Assembly: GCA_015146655.1 (NCBI GenBank)
Contig: VKHL01000090.1
Span: forward strand, 51,339 to 115,338
DNA length: 64,000 nt
Source of the DNA: Ochromonas danica
Taxonomy: Eukaryota; Sar; Chrysophyceae; Chromulinales; Chromulinaceae
Direction: 5' to 3'
Shown here: in pieces, positions 1 to 11,647 of the stretch
Layout of the letters: each line of letters opens with the position of its first letter
Position numbering within the stretch: position 1 is the stretch's first letter
The notes under the pieces: generated by a model
What the model saw: only the letters and a program-made list of their open reading frames with translations
Databases searched by the model: none
Told to the model about the DNA's origin: nothing
Translations under genes and position numbers: made by a program

Positions 1-1442
1 AACATCATTGCAAATACTGTGATGACTAAAAGATTTCTCTCTTGTACTTGTCAGATAGTCTAATTTACTGCGATCTAATATACTGTAGCAAGAGAATAAC
101 TAAGAGATGATGAAGTAAATGAGCAGAGGGTCGTAGAGTACTGGCTATAGACAATTGGACATTGTTGTATTAGCAATATAAATGTAAATTGATTGCCTCA
201 CTTATAAAGCTTGTTGGGAAATCAAGTGAACAATGGCATATTTACACACAATATCAACATCATCAACATCAACACAGCATCACACACTACTAGTAGTTGT
301 TTGCACTGTGGTTGTTTGCAGGTTGATTGAGTAGTCTAGTAGTGCAGTGCTTCAGTTGCCCAAGATCTTCTCCTTGTATTGGGAGGCATAGCAGAGACAG
401 AGCATCAAGTTGTCTAGAGGTAACACTATTGAGGTATAAAGCACCCCTGACACGTACAGGGTCTGACTGCAGACAACACATGCTCTTCATAAGAGAATAC
501 TCATCCTCGTTCTTCACTGCTTACCACTTTTCCAACTAGTTCCAAGAGGTAAAGAAGAAGATTTCCTATTACGAGATGATCGACCTCTACAGGATAAGAA
601 GACCAAACAGGCGATAACCAGAGCGAGTAAGACCATCATCTGCAAGATAACCTCTAGACTGACACCCAAGCCTTGACTAGAAGAGTGACTAGTGAGCGAG
701 ATAGTAGAGGTAATAGCAGAGGTGGAGGTGACGAGGTTAGTCCCTCGACGAAGGAAGACTGTTGTGTTGTTAGTCCTCGGAGAAGGATGAGCTGGTGGTG
801 GACGGAGACAGTGATTAGTACATGTTCGAGAACTATAACGGGTATCCCATTCATCACTGCCATCCCCACAATCGCATACTCCTAAAGGAAAGATTCAATT
901 CATTCATTCTATTGGTTATGATCATCATGAGTGATTGTCTTACCGTCATTGACACGAGAGGTTGGGATAAGGACAGGTTGGCAATGTTTATCAAGACAGT
1001 GAAAGAAGACTTTCAAATAAGAACAAGCTGATGTTCCAGGTTCATCACTTCCATCAGGGAGATCACAATAATCATCATTATAGATCTAGACAGAGAATGA
1101 CATAGAGAAAGAGAAAGAGAGACAGAGATCGATTAGGAAGAGTACCCTATAGTGGAGAATACAGTAGAGTTAGTAAACAAAAGGAACTAACCATAGATTT
1201 GCTCATCTCCTCATCATCGTTAATTTCACCAACTCTGTGGAACAAAATCTTTTCATCCCTGCGTATGGAATCCATCGAAGGTTTCCATGGAACGATACCG
1301 TTGTGTGTGCGTGTGTGGTCTTTTTTATGGTTCAAAGTTTCAGAAACTCAGATTCTGGCAGACGTGGTCCAGCCAGCCACAAACTCGTGGCGGCGCAGGG
1401 CTTGGCAGCAGAGCAACACTGAGATTAAAATAAAATAAAAGA
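1..1442. other. 5' flank of the eL6 gene, no gene supported
   Basis: Reading frames here are short, lack family signatures and overlap on both strands, so none is called. The last stretch before the eL6 ATG is A-rich (a run of AAAT/AAAA just before 1443) and probably is the 5' leader and promoter. A GA-rich patch lies near 1080-1125. No clear TATA box was seen. Confidence 0.5.
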
Positions 1443-2847
1443 ATGGCACGTGGAAAGAAGGTTCTCAAGATCCGCGCTCAAGCGAAGGTAGGTCATTCTT
1501 TATTAGAAGAAAGGGAAAGAGGCTGGTAGTGGTGGTTTGAGAAGTGTCATTGGTGGTGGGAGGAAGAGGATGTATTCATTCTCTATATGATGCTATGTGG
1601 AAGTGGTCCACTCTTCCCCCCACCCCCACCCCCACCCAGTTCCTACCCTTTCTCTAATCAACTACATGCATAAGTCATTCATGATCGACTTGCTATTATT
1701 TCCCAACCATCAACCCACCACCCTAATGATGATTTTGTTTGTTTTTGTTTTCACAGAAATTCACTTTCAAGTACCAGGATAACAAGGCTCCTGAGGGAGT
1801 GACTGGCAAGTACTATCCTGCTGAGGACGTTGTTGTCAAGAAGGGTCCTACCCCTGTCAGAAACGCCCCTAAGATCCGCTCCACCATCACCCCTGGCACT
1901 GTCCTCATCCTCTTGGCTGGACGCTTCCAGGGCAAGCGTGTCGTTGCCCTCAAGGTCTTGTCCTCTGGACTCATCCTTGTCTCCGGTAAGTCTTATTCAT
2001 TGAGAGGAAGAAGATGGTAGGAGGAAGAGGAGGTTCGATGATTTCAAACCTACCGGGCGAGACCCGCGGAATGGTCTTTCTTCTCTGAGTTTATTGTTAG
2101 TTCATTGAGAGTAGTCATTGTCAAGGCTTCCTTGTGAAGCTTGCCTCTGTATTCCTATATGGGAAGAGAGGCTGTCGACTGCTCTCATAGACTCGCAGTG
2201 AATGACTGGGAAGGAAGAGTTTTCTCCTCATGATACCATTTACTATTGCCCTTCGTAGAGTTGTCTAGGATGTCATTGCTCTCACTGGAATAGAGGTGAT
2301 TATTTGTGCAAACAGATAGTTCCTTTATTTTGGTGAGGGTATATTGGCTAGACATACTCTTGAAGGGGTCAGTTAGAGGTGGTGGATGGAGGAGAAGATG
2401 TCAATGAAGCCTTGGATTATGAGAGATGAGAACCTCTTTGCTTCCTCCTTTACCTTACTATGATTGTTGATGATTCATATGTATGCTAATGATTTCTTGC
2501 TGTGTTTGTCAATAGGCCCTTATGGTGTCAACGGTGTTCCTCTCCGCCGTGTTAACCAGAAGTATGTCATCGCTACCTCCACCAAGGTCTCCCTTGATGG
2601 TGTCGATGTCTCCAAGGTTGATGATGCCTTCTTCGCTCGCAAGAAGGAGAAGAAGGTCAAGGGTGAGGAGGCTCTCTTCGCCACCAAGAAGCCTGTTGAG
2701 AGACTCAGCCCTGAGAAGAAGGCTTTGCAGGATGCTATTGATGCTAAGCTCAAGGCCAACATCGACAAGGTCGAGCTCCTCGGTGCCTTCCTTGGTGCAC
2801 GCTTCCGTCTCTCCAGAAATGACAAGCCTCATCTGATGGCTTTCTAA
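1443..2847 (+). CDS. RPL6: 60S ribosomal protein eL6 (RPL6), three exons
   Basis: Component of the large cytosolic ribosomal subunit. Exons read as 1443-1487, 1757-1985 and 2516-2847, giving 201 aa. The introns are GT-AG: GTAGGT at 1488 and TTTTCACAG before 1757; GTAAGT at 1986 and CAATAG before 2516. The first exon codes for only 15 residues ([15 protein letters not shown]). The KOW-like core is visible in exon 2 ([20 protein letters not shown], then [13 protein letters not shown]) and the family hallmark [19 protein letters not shown] starts exon 3. The Lys-rich C-terminal part ends in DKPHLMAF. The protein is shorter than animal eL6 because it lacks the long basic N-terminal extension, as is common in protists and plants. 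Codon use is richer in C-ending codons than in neighbouring genes, as expected for a highly expressed gene. It is convergent with the kinase gene downstream. Confidence 0.95.
2107..2186 (+). ncRNA. candidate structured RNA inside eL6 intron 2
   Basis: Seen directly: bases 2107-2116 (GAGAGTAGTC) can pair with 2177-2186 (GACTGCTCTC) through ten pairs, one of them G-U. Between them lie two further hairpins: 2122-2130 with 2136-2143 (one bulged base) and 2143/2144-2148 with 2167-2172, the latter extended by TTCC/GGAA. This folds as a three-way junction in a 530-nt intron. Ribosomal-protein introns often host snoRNAs, but I could not assign convincing C/D or H/ACA boxes, so the class is left open. 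A chance fold is possible. Confidence 0.25.
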
Positions 2848-3235
2848 ATCATATGTAGAGCTGAGCTGTGCTAGATAGTGTAACCCGTCCTCACACTCTC
2901 CCTGCCATTCACAACCACTTTGCTTTGCTTTATTCTTCTTCCACTGTCTCACTATATCATAACAGAATGATATGATGTCATTTGAGAGAAACAAAGGGAG
3001 GTTCTTTGATGCCAGATAACATGAGAATGTTAAAAGAGATGAATTAACAGCACAGCAGTAAGATATTCTACAACTGCTACTACTGTACAGTACAGTTGGT
3101 CTAGATCTACAGTAGAGGAGAGAAAGAAGAACAGTAGAGAGAACAGCAGGAATGGAACTAGTTCAACGATGTCAAACAGCACGTAGTAAGGTGAAAACAG
3201 AGCCAAAACATGGCAGCAGGTAGACCCACATTATG
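2848..3235. other. convergent spacer between eL6 and the kinase gene
   Basis: Holds the 3' flanks of two convergent genes. No open frame, RNA gene or repeat was recognised. Confidence 0.5.
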
Positions 3236-4960
3236 TTATCTCTGTTGACTGCGATTACTAGCACCCCGCACACTACTTCCTCCTCCACTACCACCACCAC
3301 CACCTCCTCCAGCCGCGATAGGACCATTGGTTGGCATAGAATAAACAGAGTTATTCAATGAATTCGTTCCTGAATTCGTCCCACCATTAAGACTATTGCC
3401 ACTACTACTATTATAATTATTACCAGTACTTGCCAAGCCATTACCTGATGCAGTTGGTGCACCTGGTTGTCTACCTTGTGCTTGTGACTCTCTCCTCCTT
3501 GTCTCTCGTCTTCGATTCGTAATCTCTTGATATAACCTCTCTCGATATTGTGGTGCTGTTAATTGCACATTATCATCAATAGGAAGTCTTAAAGGACCAT
3601 AAGGATAATTAGGTTCTTCTTCTTCATTATGAAACTCAGCCACATAGACATGTTTCAATAGTTCTTCAGCTGATGGTCGCTTATGTGAATTAAAATGAAA
3701 AGAAACACGTATTAAATCAATTGCTTCTGAGGAAGCAGAAGGGAATTTCTCATCCAATGTCTTAAATGTCATTGCTGGTAAAGACTCTAACATGGTTGTA
3801 GCAAATGGAGAAGCAATCGCTTCAATATCATCACGATTAGGCATACCAAGCACTTCTAAGACACGTTCAACTTGATTTAAGACTGAAGTACCAGGGAAAA
3901 CAGGTCGACCATTAATCATCTCTCCTAAGATAGCTCCTACAGCCCAAATATCCACACCTTTAGTATAGTTTGTTGATCCTAATAGAATCTCAGGAGCTCG
4001 ATACCATCGTGTAGCAATATAATCAGTTAATACAGGATGAGGTCCAGAAGATTCTGCTACACTACGACATAAACCAAAGTCACAAATCTTAATATGACAA
4101 TCAGCATTTAATAAGATATTGGATGGTTTAATATCACGATGAAGAAGTTCAGCACTGTGTAGATATTTTAATGCTTTTAATAATTGCCAAATGATATATT
4201 TCTTATGAATCTCTGCTAGAATACCTGCACGTATAACCGCATGTAGATCTAGTCATTAGCAGTCATTGTAGTGGTAATGAGTCACACAAGACAGAGATAT
4301 ATATAAGATGTCATATCCTACCTGTTTCCATATGATCAAAGGTTAGATAGATATCTAAATCATTCTCTGCTTTGATAACATGTTGTAAACGAATGATATT
4401 CTCATGACCACTAAGAGCCTACAGAATCAAAATTACACACCATAACCGTTAACCTCGTTATTACAGAGAAGTAAAGAGGGGGTTATAAACCAACTGACCT
4501 GTAGATACATAATCTCACGAAATGTTCGTTGTGCATCCACTGCATTACGAAAAGCTTCAAAACATTTCTTTAAAGCTACTACAGCACGTGTACGTTTATC
4601 AATAGCTTTCCAAACAATTCCATAAGCCTAAAAGACAGTAAGTATACGTGATAAATCAGCAATACATCCATCAGAGTCAAATATAGAGAATTATCATACA
4701 ACCCCTTCCCCTATTATATAATGTTTGGAAATGTTTGGATATATCACCCATTAGAAGAAGAGAATGAGTGATTGAGTCATTGAAAATGCATAAGTCAGAA
4801 GGTTGTACAGAAGGGATGGGATGTGTGGATGTAGACATGTGGGTAGGTAGACAGAAATGAGGAGGAGTGTGATAGATGATAGAAAATGACTTACTCCTTT
4901 GCCAAGACGTTGACAAATTTCAAATTTACGAACAACATGTCTTTCAATCACTTCATTCAT
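3236..4960 (-). CDS. MAP kinase of the ERK7/MAPK15 type, TDY activation loop
   Basis: Serine/threonine protein kinase. Four exons on the minus strand: 4895-4960, 4499-4627, 4322-4418 and 3236-4248, joining in frame to 434 aa with GT-AG introns. The Gly-rich loop is GKGAYGIVW, split by intron 1. The VALKK lysine, the HRDIKPSN catalytic loop and the DFGLC motif are all present. The activation loop reads [15 protein letters not shown], so the phospho-acceptor motif is TDY where animal ERK7 has TEY. Subfamily signature: [19 protein letters not shown] followed by [14 protein letters not shown], close to MAPK15. The last ~110 residues are a basic Arg-rich helix followed by an Asn/Ser/Gly-rich tail with polyglycine; ERK7 proteins also have long C-terminal tails. 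In known family members the kinase acts at cilia and the cytoskeleton; its role here is unknown. Confidence in the family is high, in the subfamily good. Confidence 0.9.
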
Positions 4961-5475
4961 TTTCCTAATAGAGAAACCTTTTTAAAAATAGACTAATTAT
5001 TTTGGAAATGAAGTAAGAAAGACCCGAAGGGTAGAATTGGTATATAGTTTGACAAGAAGATGATGTCGTCGGGATGTTGTTTGCTCGGGCTGCAAAGCAC
5101 GGGATGACGGAGAAGTTCTTCTTAAGTTAATGATCATTGGGGCGTTTCCATTTTTCCACACGTTTTACAACCATTTTTCCATTGTTTTACATTTGCAAGT
5201 TTTTGTCGTTGTTCCACACCTGGTCTCGATTATTAGCTTTTCCTTCTTTGTTAGTAATGAAGGATAATAATATCTGTGCTTTTTGATCCTTTGTATGGCG
5301 GTATTTATTGCAACATGAGAGCTAGCCAGCATATCTTAATTTTAATTCCTTTTATTAAATGACTATAACTTCTAGCAGCGGTTACTTCACTGTGAATTCT
5401 TATCAACTCAAAACTGCTCCCCTCTCTCACTCACTCACCCATTACACCTACCTGACCACCTTATCTTCTCTCCAT
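4961..5475. other. spacer between the kinase start and the ThrRS stop
   Basis: Both neighbours are on the minus strand, so this holds the promoter of the kinase gene and the 3' flank of the synthetase gene. T-rich, with repeated CATTTTTCCA-like words near 5148-5182. No gene supported. Confidence 0.45.
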
Positions 5476-7844
5476 TTACTTATACTCCTTGGCCAGATCC
5501 TTGAACTTGGCAATGAGATCGACGACAGGGACATTACCTTGGACTTCATTCTCACGTGTGCGAACATTGACTCCTTTCGAGTCCACCTCTTGTTGTCCAA
5601 CGACCAGGATGAAGTTATATTGATTCACTTCTGCTTCGCGGACCTTCTTATTTAGTGTGCGTGTAGAATCGTCAACATCGACATAGAAGCCTGCCTCATG
5701 GACAAGTTGTTGCACATCGTAAGCATATTCTACGAACTTGAGATCGACAGGGATGACAATGCACTGTCTAGGAGAGAGCCAAAATGGCCACTTGCCACCA
5801 AAATGCTCCGTGAGAACAGCTGCCATGCGTTCGACAGATCCCAACATAGCACGATGGACCATGACAGGGCGTTGGAAAGATTCTTCTCCTCCATCCGTGC
5901 TGCTCTTATACTCCAATCCAAAGCGAATAGGCAATTGGAAGTCTAACTGGACTGTAGCACATTGATGAACACGCTCCAGAGCATCATAGACCTTGATATC
6001 GATCTTAGGACCATAAAAGGCACCATCGCCAGGATTAACGCGCCACTGGCCTTGACCAGCAAACTCATCCAAAGCTTCAGCCAATTGTGCTTCTGCACGA
6101 TTCCATAATTCGATATCACCCAAAGCTTTCTCAGGGCGTGTAGATAACTCCAACTTATAACTCATACCAAAGATATTATAGACAAAGCGCATGAAGTCCA
6201 ATGCACCTAAGACTTCAGATTTAATTTGATCAGGACGACAGAAAATATGAGCATCATCTTGTTGGAAACGACGAACACGAGTCAATCCAGTCAAGGCACC
6301 CGACACCTCATTACGATGTAAGACACCAAAGTCAGCGACACGCAAAGGTAACTCACGATACGATCTTAAGCGATGAGCAAACATTAAGCAGTGAGCAGGA
6401 CAGTTCATTGGCTTCATACCCCACTCTGCTTCTTCCACATCAAACACAAACATATTCTCCTTATAATGTTGTGCATGCCCTGAGATTTCCCATAATTGCA
6501 AGTTGAAGATATTAGGTGTAATAACTTCTTCATAACCACGCAACCAATACTGATAGCGAATGAAGTCAATCAACTTGTTATAGACTCTGGCACCATGAGG
6601 CAACCAAAAGGCACTACCAGGAGACAGTTGATGGAAGAAGAAAAGCTCCTGCTTGTTTCCAACCAAACGATGATCTCTGGCCTTGGCAGCTTCTTGTAAC
6701 TCTTGCCATTTCTTCAACAAGGCCTTGTCAGGATAGGAAATACCATAGATACGTTGTAAAGGGTCGTTATCAACAACACCTAACCAGTTAGTAGCAGAAG
6801 TCTTGACAGCAGCAAAGGCTTTAATACGACCTGTGTGAGGCAAATGAGGGCCCATGCAGAGATCGATGAGAGGACCACAACGATAGACTGTCGTCTTCGA
6901 TCCATCAGGAATCTTTGTGGAGATCAAGGCGACCTTAAAGGGGTTAGCACTGAAAATTTCCAAAGCTTCTTCTTTAGAGACGACAAGACGTTGGAAGACA
7001 TGCTTAGCCTTGCAGACTTCTAATGCTTTCACTTCCACTTTCTTCAAGTCTTCATCACTGATAGTATTCTCTCCCATATAGGAATCATAATAGAAACCTG
7101 AGGTTAAAGGGGGACCAATAGTAAGATGAGCACCATAGACAGCCTCAATAGCAGCACCTAGAACATGTGCTGAAGAATGCCAAAACACAGTCTTGGCTTC
7201 ATCTTCTTCAAACTTGAGTAATTGTAACTTACAATCACCAATTAAAGGACGATTTAAATCCCATAATTCACCTTCTGTAGTATTACTAGCTGCTTCAGCT
7301 TTACTAGCTTTAGCTTCATCATCTTCATCACAAGCGACAATATTATCTTCTTCATATCGACTAGAATAGATAACTTTCGCTACCACTACATTATCAGCTA
7401 AACCTTGTGAGATAGACTTAGCAATTTCATAAGGAGTGGTCTTATGAGCCAACCCTGATTTGACATCTCCATTAGGTAGAGTGATGGAAATAGGTTGGTC
7501 AGCCAAGCTGGCGATATTGGCCTGATAGGCTGACCATAAGCGATCAAAGACAGCACCACGACTTGCCTGATAGGGAGGATTAGGGGTGATACGAAATTCA
7601 CCACCTAAGAGACCACTCTGTTCACCTGAGATACGATCTCCACTGGCTTTGTTAGCTCTCGATTGAGTACGTTTAGATAATGCTTTAACATGATCCACTA
7701 GGAAGAAAGTAAGATGAGAGACAAGAAGAACAATTCAAGATTAAAATCTATTGTAATTTTACCTTTTACGGTGGTTAAGTCATGAACAGCAAATTTACTT
7801 GTTGCATTTAACTTTGTTTCTGATTTTTGATGATGATTACTCAT
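5476..7844 (-). CDS. threonyl-tRNA synthetase
   Basis: Charges tRNA-Thr with threonine. Two exons: 7763-7844 (27 codons plus one base, ATG at 7844) and 5476-7697; the intron is GTAAAA...CTAG and the joined codon encodes Val. The product is 767 aa. Domains in order: a short N-terminal extension; a TGS domain (ISITLPNGDVKSG, around residue 80); an acidic insert; an editing/SAD domain with HSSAH and CMGPHLPHTG; the class II catalytic core with motif 2 (VLHRNEVSGALTGLTRVRRF) and the zinc cysteine in GMKPMNCPAHC; motif 3 (GSVERMAAVL); and a C-terminal anticodon-binding domain ending near VVDLIAKFKDLAKEYK. The length fits eukaryotic enzymes. The N-terminus (MSNHHQKSETKLNATSKF) is weakly basic; cytosolic location is likely but dual targeting cannot be excluded. 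Confidence 0.95.
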
Positions 7845-8577
7845 GATGATGATAATGATGATTTCTTCTGCTACTTCTATTAGGCTAATCTAAAAGTGAC
7901 AAATCACCCACTACAGTAGTAGAAAGAAGAGTGAAAGAAGACTTGATGTAGAAGTTGATCACAAAGGGATGACAGGATCGCTGAGAGCCTTTGCATTCGT
8001 GACCTCAAAACCACTCACACTTCCGACTGGCTGGGTTGCTCTTGCATTGAATTGGAGCAGTTTGCTAAGAGAGAAAGAAGAGTTAAATATCATAATCTAA
8101 GAGTTTGGTTTGCCAGCACTGCTGATAGCATTAACTTAAGAGGGATCGGTTCTGAATTGTAAAGGCACCTTTCTCGAGGGTAAGGGTAAAGATTATAACT
8201 ACTTTATAAAAGAGCTCATGAACAAAAGGTTATGAAGGAAATGAACAAGATGCTCTTCCTTGACGTCACATCTTGATAGGAACACCTCTTGCATTGGGGA
8301 AGGAGGAGACGAGGGCCAGCTTGGGTTCATTCGTCTACATAACTTTAAGACTTTCCTTACAGATCAAGACTCAGAGCGTTTAAATGCACGTTGAAGAATA
8401 CCATCCACTACATATCGTCATGTTTTGAATAGCAAGTTTCTCCTTTACCACCTTTCGTATGAAGTGTTGGTGTTACTTGGATTCCATTTGTTGTTGGCAC
8501 CATATCACACATTGTGATCAACACCATACAAATAAAACATAGAGAACCAAATAGTCTAAAGGGTATTCAATGGTCTA
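7845..8577. other. promoter region of ThrRS and 3' flank of SLX1
   Basis: About 0.73 kb without a supported frame. It must contain the promoter of the minus-strand synthetase gene (near 7845) and the terminator of the SLX1 gene. A TGATGATGATAATGATGA-type run sits just upstream of the synthetase ATG. Confidence 0.4.
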
Positions 8578-9495
8578 CTAGGACGTGGGGATAGCGTAAA
8601 CTGATGGGTTATCATCCACTTCTCCTTCCTCCTCTTCAGAAACTGACACATCTTCCTCATTCTCTTCATCTTCAATGTCATTATCTCCAAGGTCGGTAGT
8701 AGTACTAGCATTAGGTGTTGCTTTTCGATGCTGTTGTACAATTGCAGACCACATCAAACGAGTCCCACAGCCTTGACAAACACCTTGTCTTGGGACAAGG
8801 TCCACAACAGACTCAGTGGCAGTATTTACCATTGCAATCCCCAAGCAATGCAAGTGATGCAAAGAGGAACAAGAAGCACATTGCCAAACTTTCCAACTCC
8901 CTGCCTCTTCCTTACACAACAGACAACGTCCCTGAACTACTACATCTGCAGGACAGGATGTGGTAGTCGTGGTGGTAGTCGCAGGAGTAACAGAGGAGTT
9001 CAGCTGACTGATAATCAACGGGGTGGAGGGCATCAAGACGATTCGTCGATTATGACCTAAAAGTGTGAGAATCGTGGTATGACAGCTATCATCTACTATA
9101 TGTACTCGCAAGCCAAGTTGTTGCCATAATGGCTGATCTAGTAAAAGCTTCAGAGTCTCAAGTTTCGCTTTATAACCATGATAACTCTTCCTTCTAGGTG
9201 GAGCGGTACTGCCACTACCACCAGCAACAATAGCACTGGTGTTACCAGTATGGCGGGATTTATCAGGATGCTGCCACTGCCACTCAAACATTAACGCTGT
9301 GACTTTATTAGGGAATCCTTCAATAACGACAACATGGATCCAAGGACGTCGTTTGGAGGTGTGCCAAGCACCTGCTGAGACTTCCCCATTATGTTGACGT
9401 AAACGATGATGAGGATTAGTAGAAAAGCCAATATAGGAAGCACGAGAAGTTGGTGTGGCAAGAGAACGTAAGAGATAACAGTAATAAGCCACCAT
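8578..9495 (-). CDS. SLX1-like structure-specific endonuclease (GIY-YIG)
   Basis: Catalytic subunit of the SLX1-SLX4 nuclease that cuts branched DNA (Holliday junctions, flaps) during repair. Intronless, 305 aa. The GIY-YIG domain occupies about residues 4-85: YYCYLLRS at the N-terminus, SYIGFSTNPHHRLRQHNG with the conserved Arg, and the probable catalytic Glu in ALMFEWQWQHP. The C-terminal Cys/His cluster (about 187-255; CLLCKEEAGSWKVWQC, SCSSLHHLHC, CQGCGTRL) matches the RING/PHD-like finger of SLX1. The Ser/Thr-rich linker (about 150-185) and the acidic tail (about 270-300) are low complexity. The partner SLX4 is not visible in the window. It lies directly beside the transposon remnant upstream. 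Confidence 0.88.
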   Translation of the reverse strand: MVAYYCYLLRSLATPTSRASYIGFSTNPHHRLRQHNGEVSAGAWHTSKRRPWIHVVVIEGFPNKVTALMFEWQWQHPDKSRHTGNTSAIVAGGSGSTAPPRRKSYHGYKAKLETLKLLLDQPLWQQLGLRVHIVDDSCHTTILTLLGHNRRIVLMPSTPLIISQLNSSVTPATTTTTTTSCPADVVVQGRCLLCKEEAGSWKVWQCASCSSLHHLHCLGIAMVNTATESVVDLVPRQGVCQGCGTRLMWSAIVQQHRKATPNASTTTDLGDNDIEDEENEEDVSVSEEEEGEVDDNPSVYAIPTS

Positions 9496-9582
9496 GGCAC
9501 TGGCACTGGCAGTGGCACTAGATGAGGAGAAATTCGAATTGAATCACAAATCCAAATCGAAATCACGCCAGCAATTCAATGC

Positions 9583-9634
9583 AATTCCAGTGACCTCCAA
9601 AAATCCAGACACGCCAGATATGTGGACACCAACC
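9583..9634 (+). repeat. left terminal inverted repeat
   Basis: 52 bp starting AATTCCAGTGACCTCC; 51 of 52 positions match the reverse complement of 11648-11699, the difference being T/C near the inner end. Confidence 0.8.
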
Positions 9635-10422
9635 AGAACATCATCAAAATCAAATTCTCTTCAATAGCATTTTTGTTGTTGATCCTTAACTGTTATTTGC
9701 ACGAATTTTAAGCAGTTCATTAATTATTTTCTATATCTTTGTTGTAACGAAAGAAAATTCTGAATCGATGCATTATTTTGGTCGAATTCCATCTTGGAGC
9801 CCTTGGACCGACTCACTCGTTTCGGTGACCTGAACTAGATACCGAGGACATCAGATAACAAAATAGCGAATCGTTCAGATGTGAATAACTAGTGGGATTT
9901 CCATGGGTCAGTTTTGTGAGGTCTGGCATTAAAAGAAAGGCACCTTGGGAGGATGGAACAGAAAGAACGGAGAATTGGAAGAAGCGACAATCGATCAATT
10001 TCATGAAAGAGGCTGTCTTCCTCCTCTCTTCAACAGGGAGGGTTTGTCTAACATTCATAAAAAGATGGTTGGTCAAGTTTGTCGGCGAATATCTATTCGC
10101 AAACGCGAGTTCTGTACGATTTGAGAGGAAGAGGCTGGACTGGACTGTGCCATGAACCTGTACCATTTTCATTGTGCTGCCGGCTTTCCAGCTCCTCCTG
10201 TCTTCGTCAGCGTTGATTCTATGTTGAATAAGAATGGGTACGAAGCATGTAAGGTGCAAGATCTTAGCAGAGGGGCTAGATTAGATGGTTATGGACAAGC
10301 CCACTCGTTGCTACCATGCTGAGTGTTATGAATGGTCTTCTGAGGCTATTGTGTTCCCATTTGTCGTCTAGATGAGGGTTATATATGAATGAAAGTTAAG
10401 AAAAAGGATCTTGATGGTCTAG

Positions 10423-11273
10423 ATGCAATTTAATATTCAAAACTCTGTTTTATTAGAGATTATTGGAATCTGCATGGACGCCACATACAATCTGCAACAG
10501 ATCGAGATTTTCCATAAAAAAATCAATGGCAAAGCAACTCTGGAAGGTTTAATCGATCTTGGAAAGACTCCAGCATCCTACATTGCGATTTGTGAAGCAT
10601 TTGATGCGAGTCCTTTCTTCAGATCGGCGAAAAAGGCCCTGTCTTCAATCGAAGGCTCAGAAGGCCTTATCACAACGAAAAGATAGCTCAAACTCAGCGA
10701 GAACCATTCGACCCTACCAAGGATGCGAAAAGCGACACTGATCGATGGTTTACAGAAAATTGTCGCAGGAGTTCAACAAACGCTAACCTCCAAAATCATC
10801 CAGGAAGGCTATCTTGAAACTGGTCAATATCCTCTCAGCTTATGGCAGACCATGTCTAAAAGCAGAATTTAACTTGCATTAGATGAGTTCAGCACGTTGG
10901 AAGATCATCGCTCACTTGATGTAATCTCCTTGTATGGAACGAAAGGGGAAGCCGCCAAGGAGGACTGTGACGTATTGGGAGTGATCAACATCGAGCCCTC
11001 CAATGACAGCAGGAAAGCCCCAAAGCTCAAAACGTTCACCCTCACCAAGGAGCAGTCTTGGTGAACAAGGAGGGGTCTTGATACCCAACAACTGAAGAAG
11101 GAACGGCAAGAAGATCGCGGACAAGAGCCAACTGGGAAGAAACAAAACTTAGAGGCCAAAACGACTCAAGGCGGTGCAGATACGCTGGTTCCCAACTTCT
11201 TACCTAATGAAAAACAAACCGCAGCACGAAAAGGGACAGCTCGTCTGCCAAACTCCCTTCCATTTGTGAGGTA
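10423..11273 (+). pseudogene. transposase remnant (DDE type), C-terminal half
   Basis: A single frame runs from 10423 to 11273 with only three stops inside it (near 10684, 10870 and 11062), far fewer than chance in this AT-rich sequence. It has two blocks resembling DDE transposases: ICEAFDASPFFRSAKKAL, like the 'QPLD...F.PLK' block, and KIIQEGYLETGQYPLS, like the 'I..GF...GIYPL' block. A further piece in another frame near 10152-10250 (HCAAGFPAPPVFV) recalls the 'NAAG..LPP' strand before the DDE metal site. A basic tail (NEKQTAARKGTARLP) precedes the end. The gene is dead; the family is judged from these short resemblances only. Confidence 0.45.
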
Positions 11274-11647
11274 GCCATTTCAGTAAATCTAAGTACAATT
11301 AAAAACATCAACAAAGTAGTTATCAATTTCATAGTTGCGTTCGATTAGACATGGATCTAGTCTTATTACCTGTGTCCTTCTGTGCTGGTCGCTTGGGATC
11401 ATAGATTGGTGAACGAGAAGAAAGGGAAACCTATGAGAGATTCAGAGCCATGAAATTGTCAACAAATTCGACATTTTCAGCTATTTTTCATTCACTGTTC
11501 AACATTACCTGGTAATATTATATATCATTCGATTCGTCTCATCGAGAGGAATTCAATGATAATGGTCTTTTTGTATGAGAACGCAGGAAAACAAAGAAAT
11601 TGCTCTTTGAAAACTCTGAAAAAGAATGTAAAAAACCGTTGGTTTTC

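Noticed and set aside
1-1140. Several short frames on both strands at the window start
   Set aside because: All under 80 codons, mutually overlapping, without codon bias, splice context or motifs.
2035-2090. C-box/D-box-like pair (CGATGA ... CTGA) in eL6 intron 2
   Set aside because: C box is imperfect and no terminal stem brings the boxes together; not enough for a C/D snoRNA.
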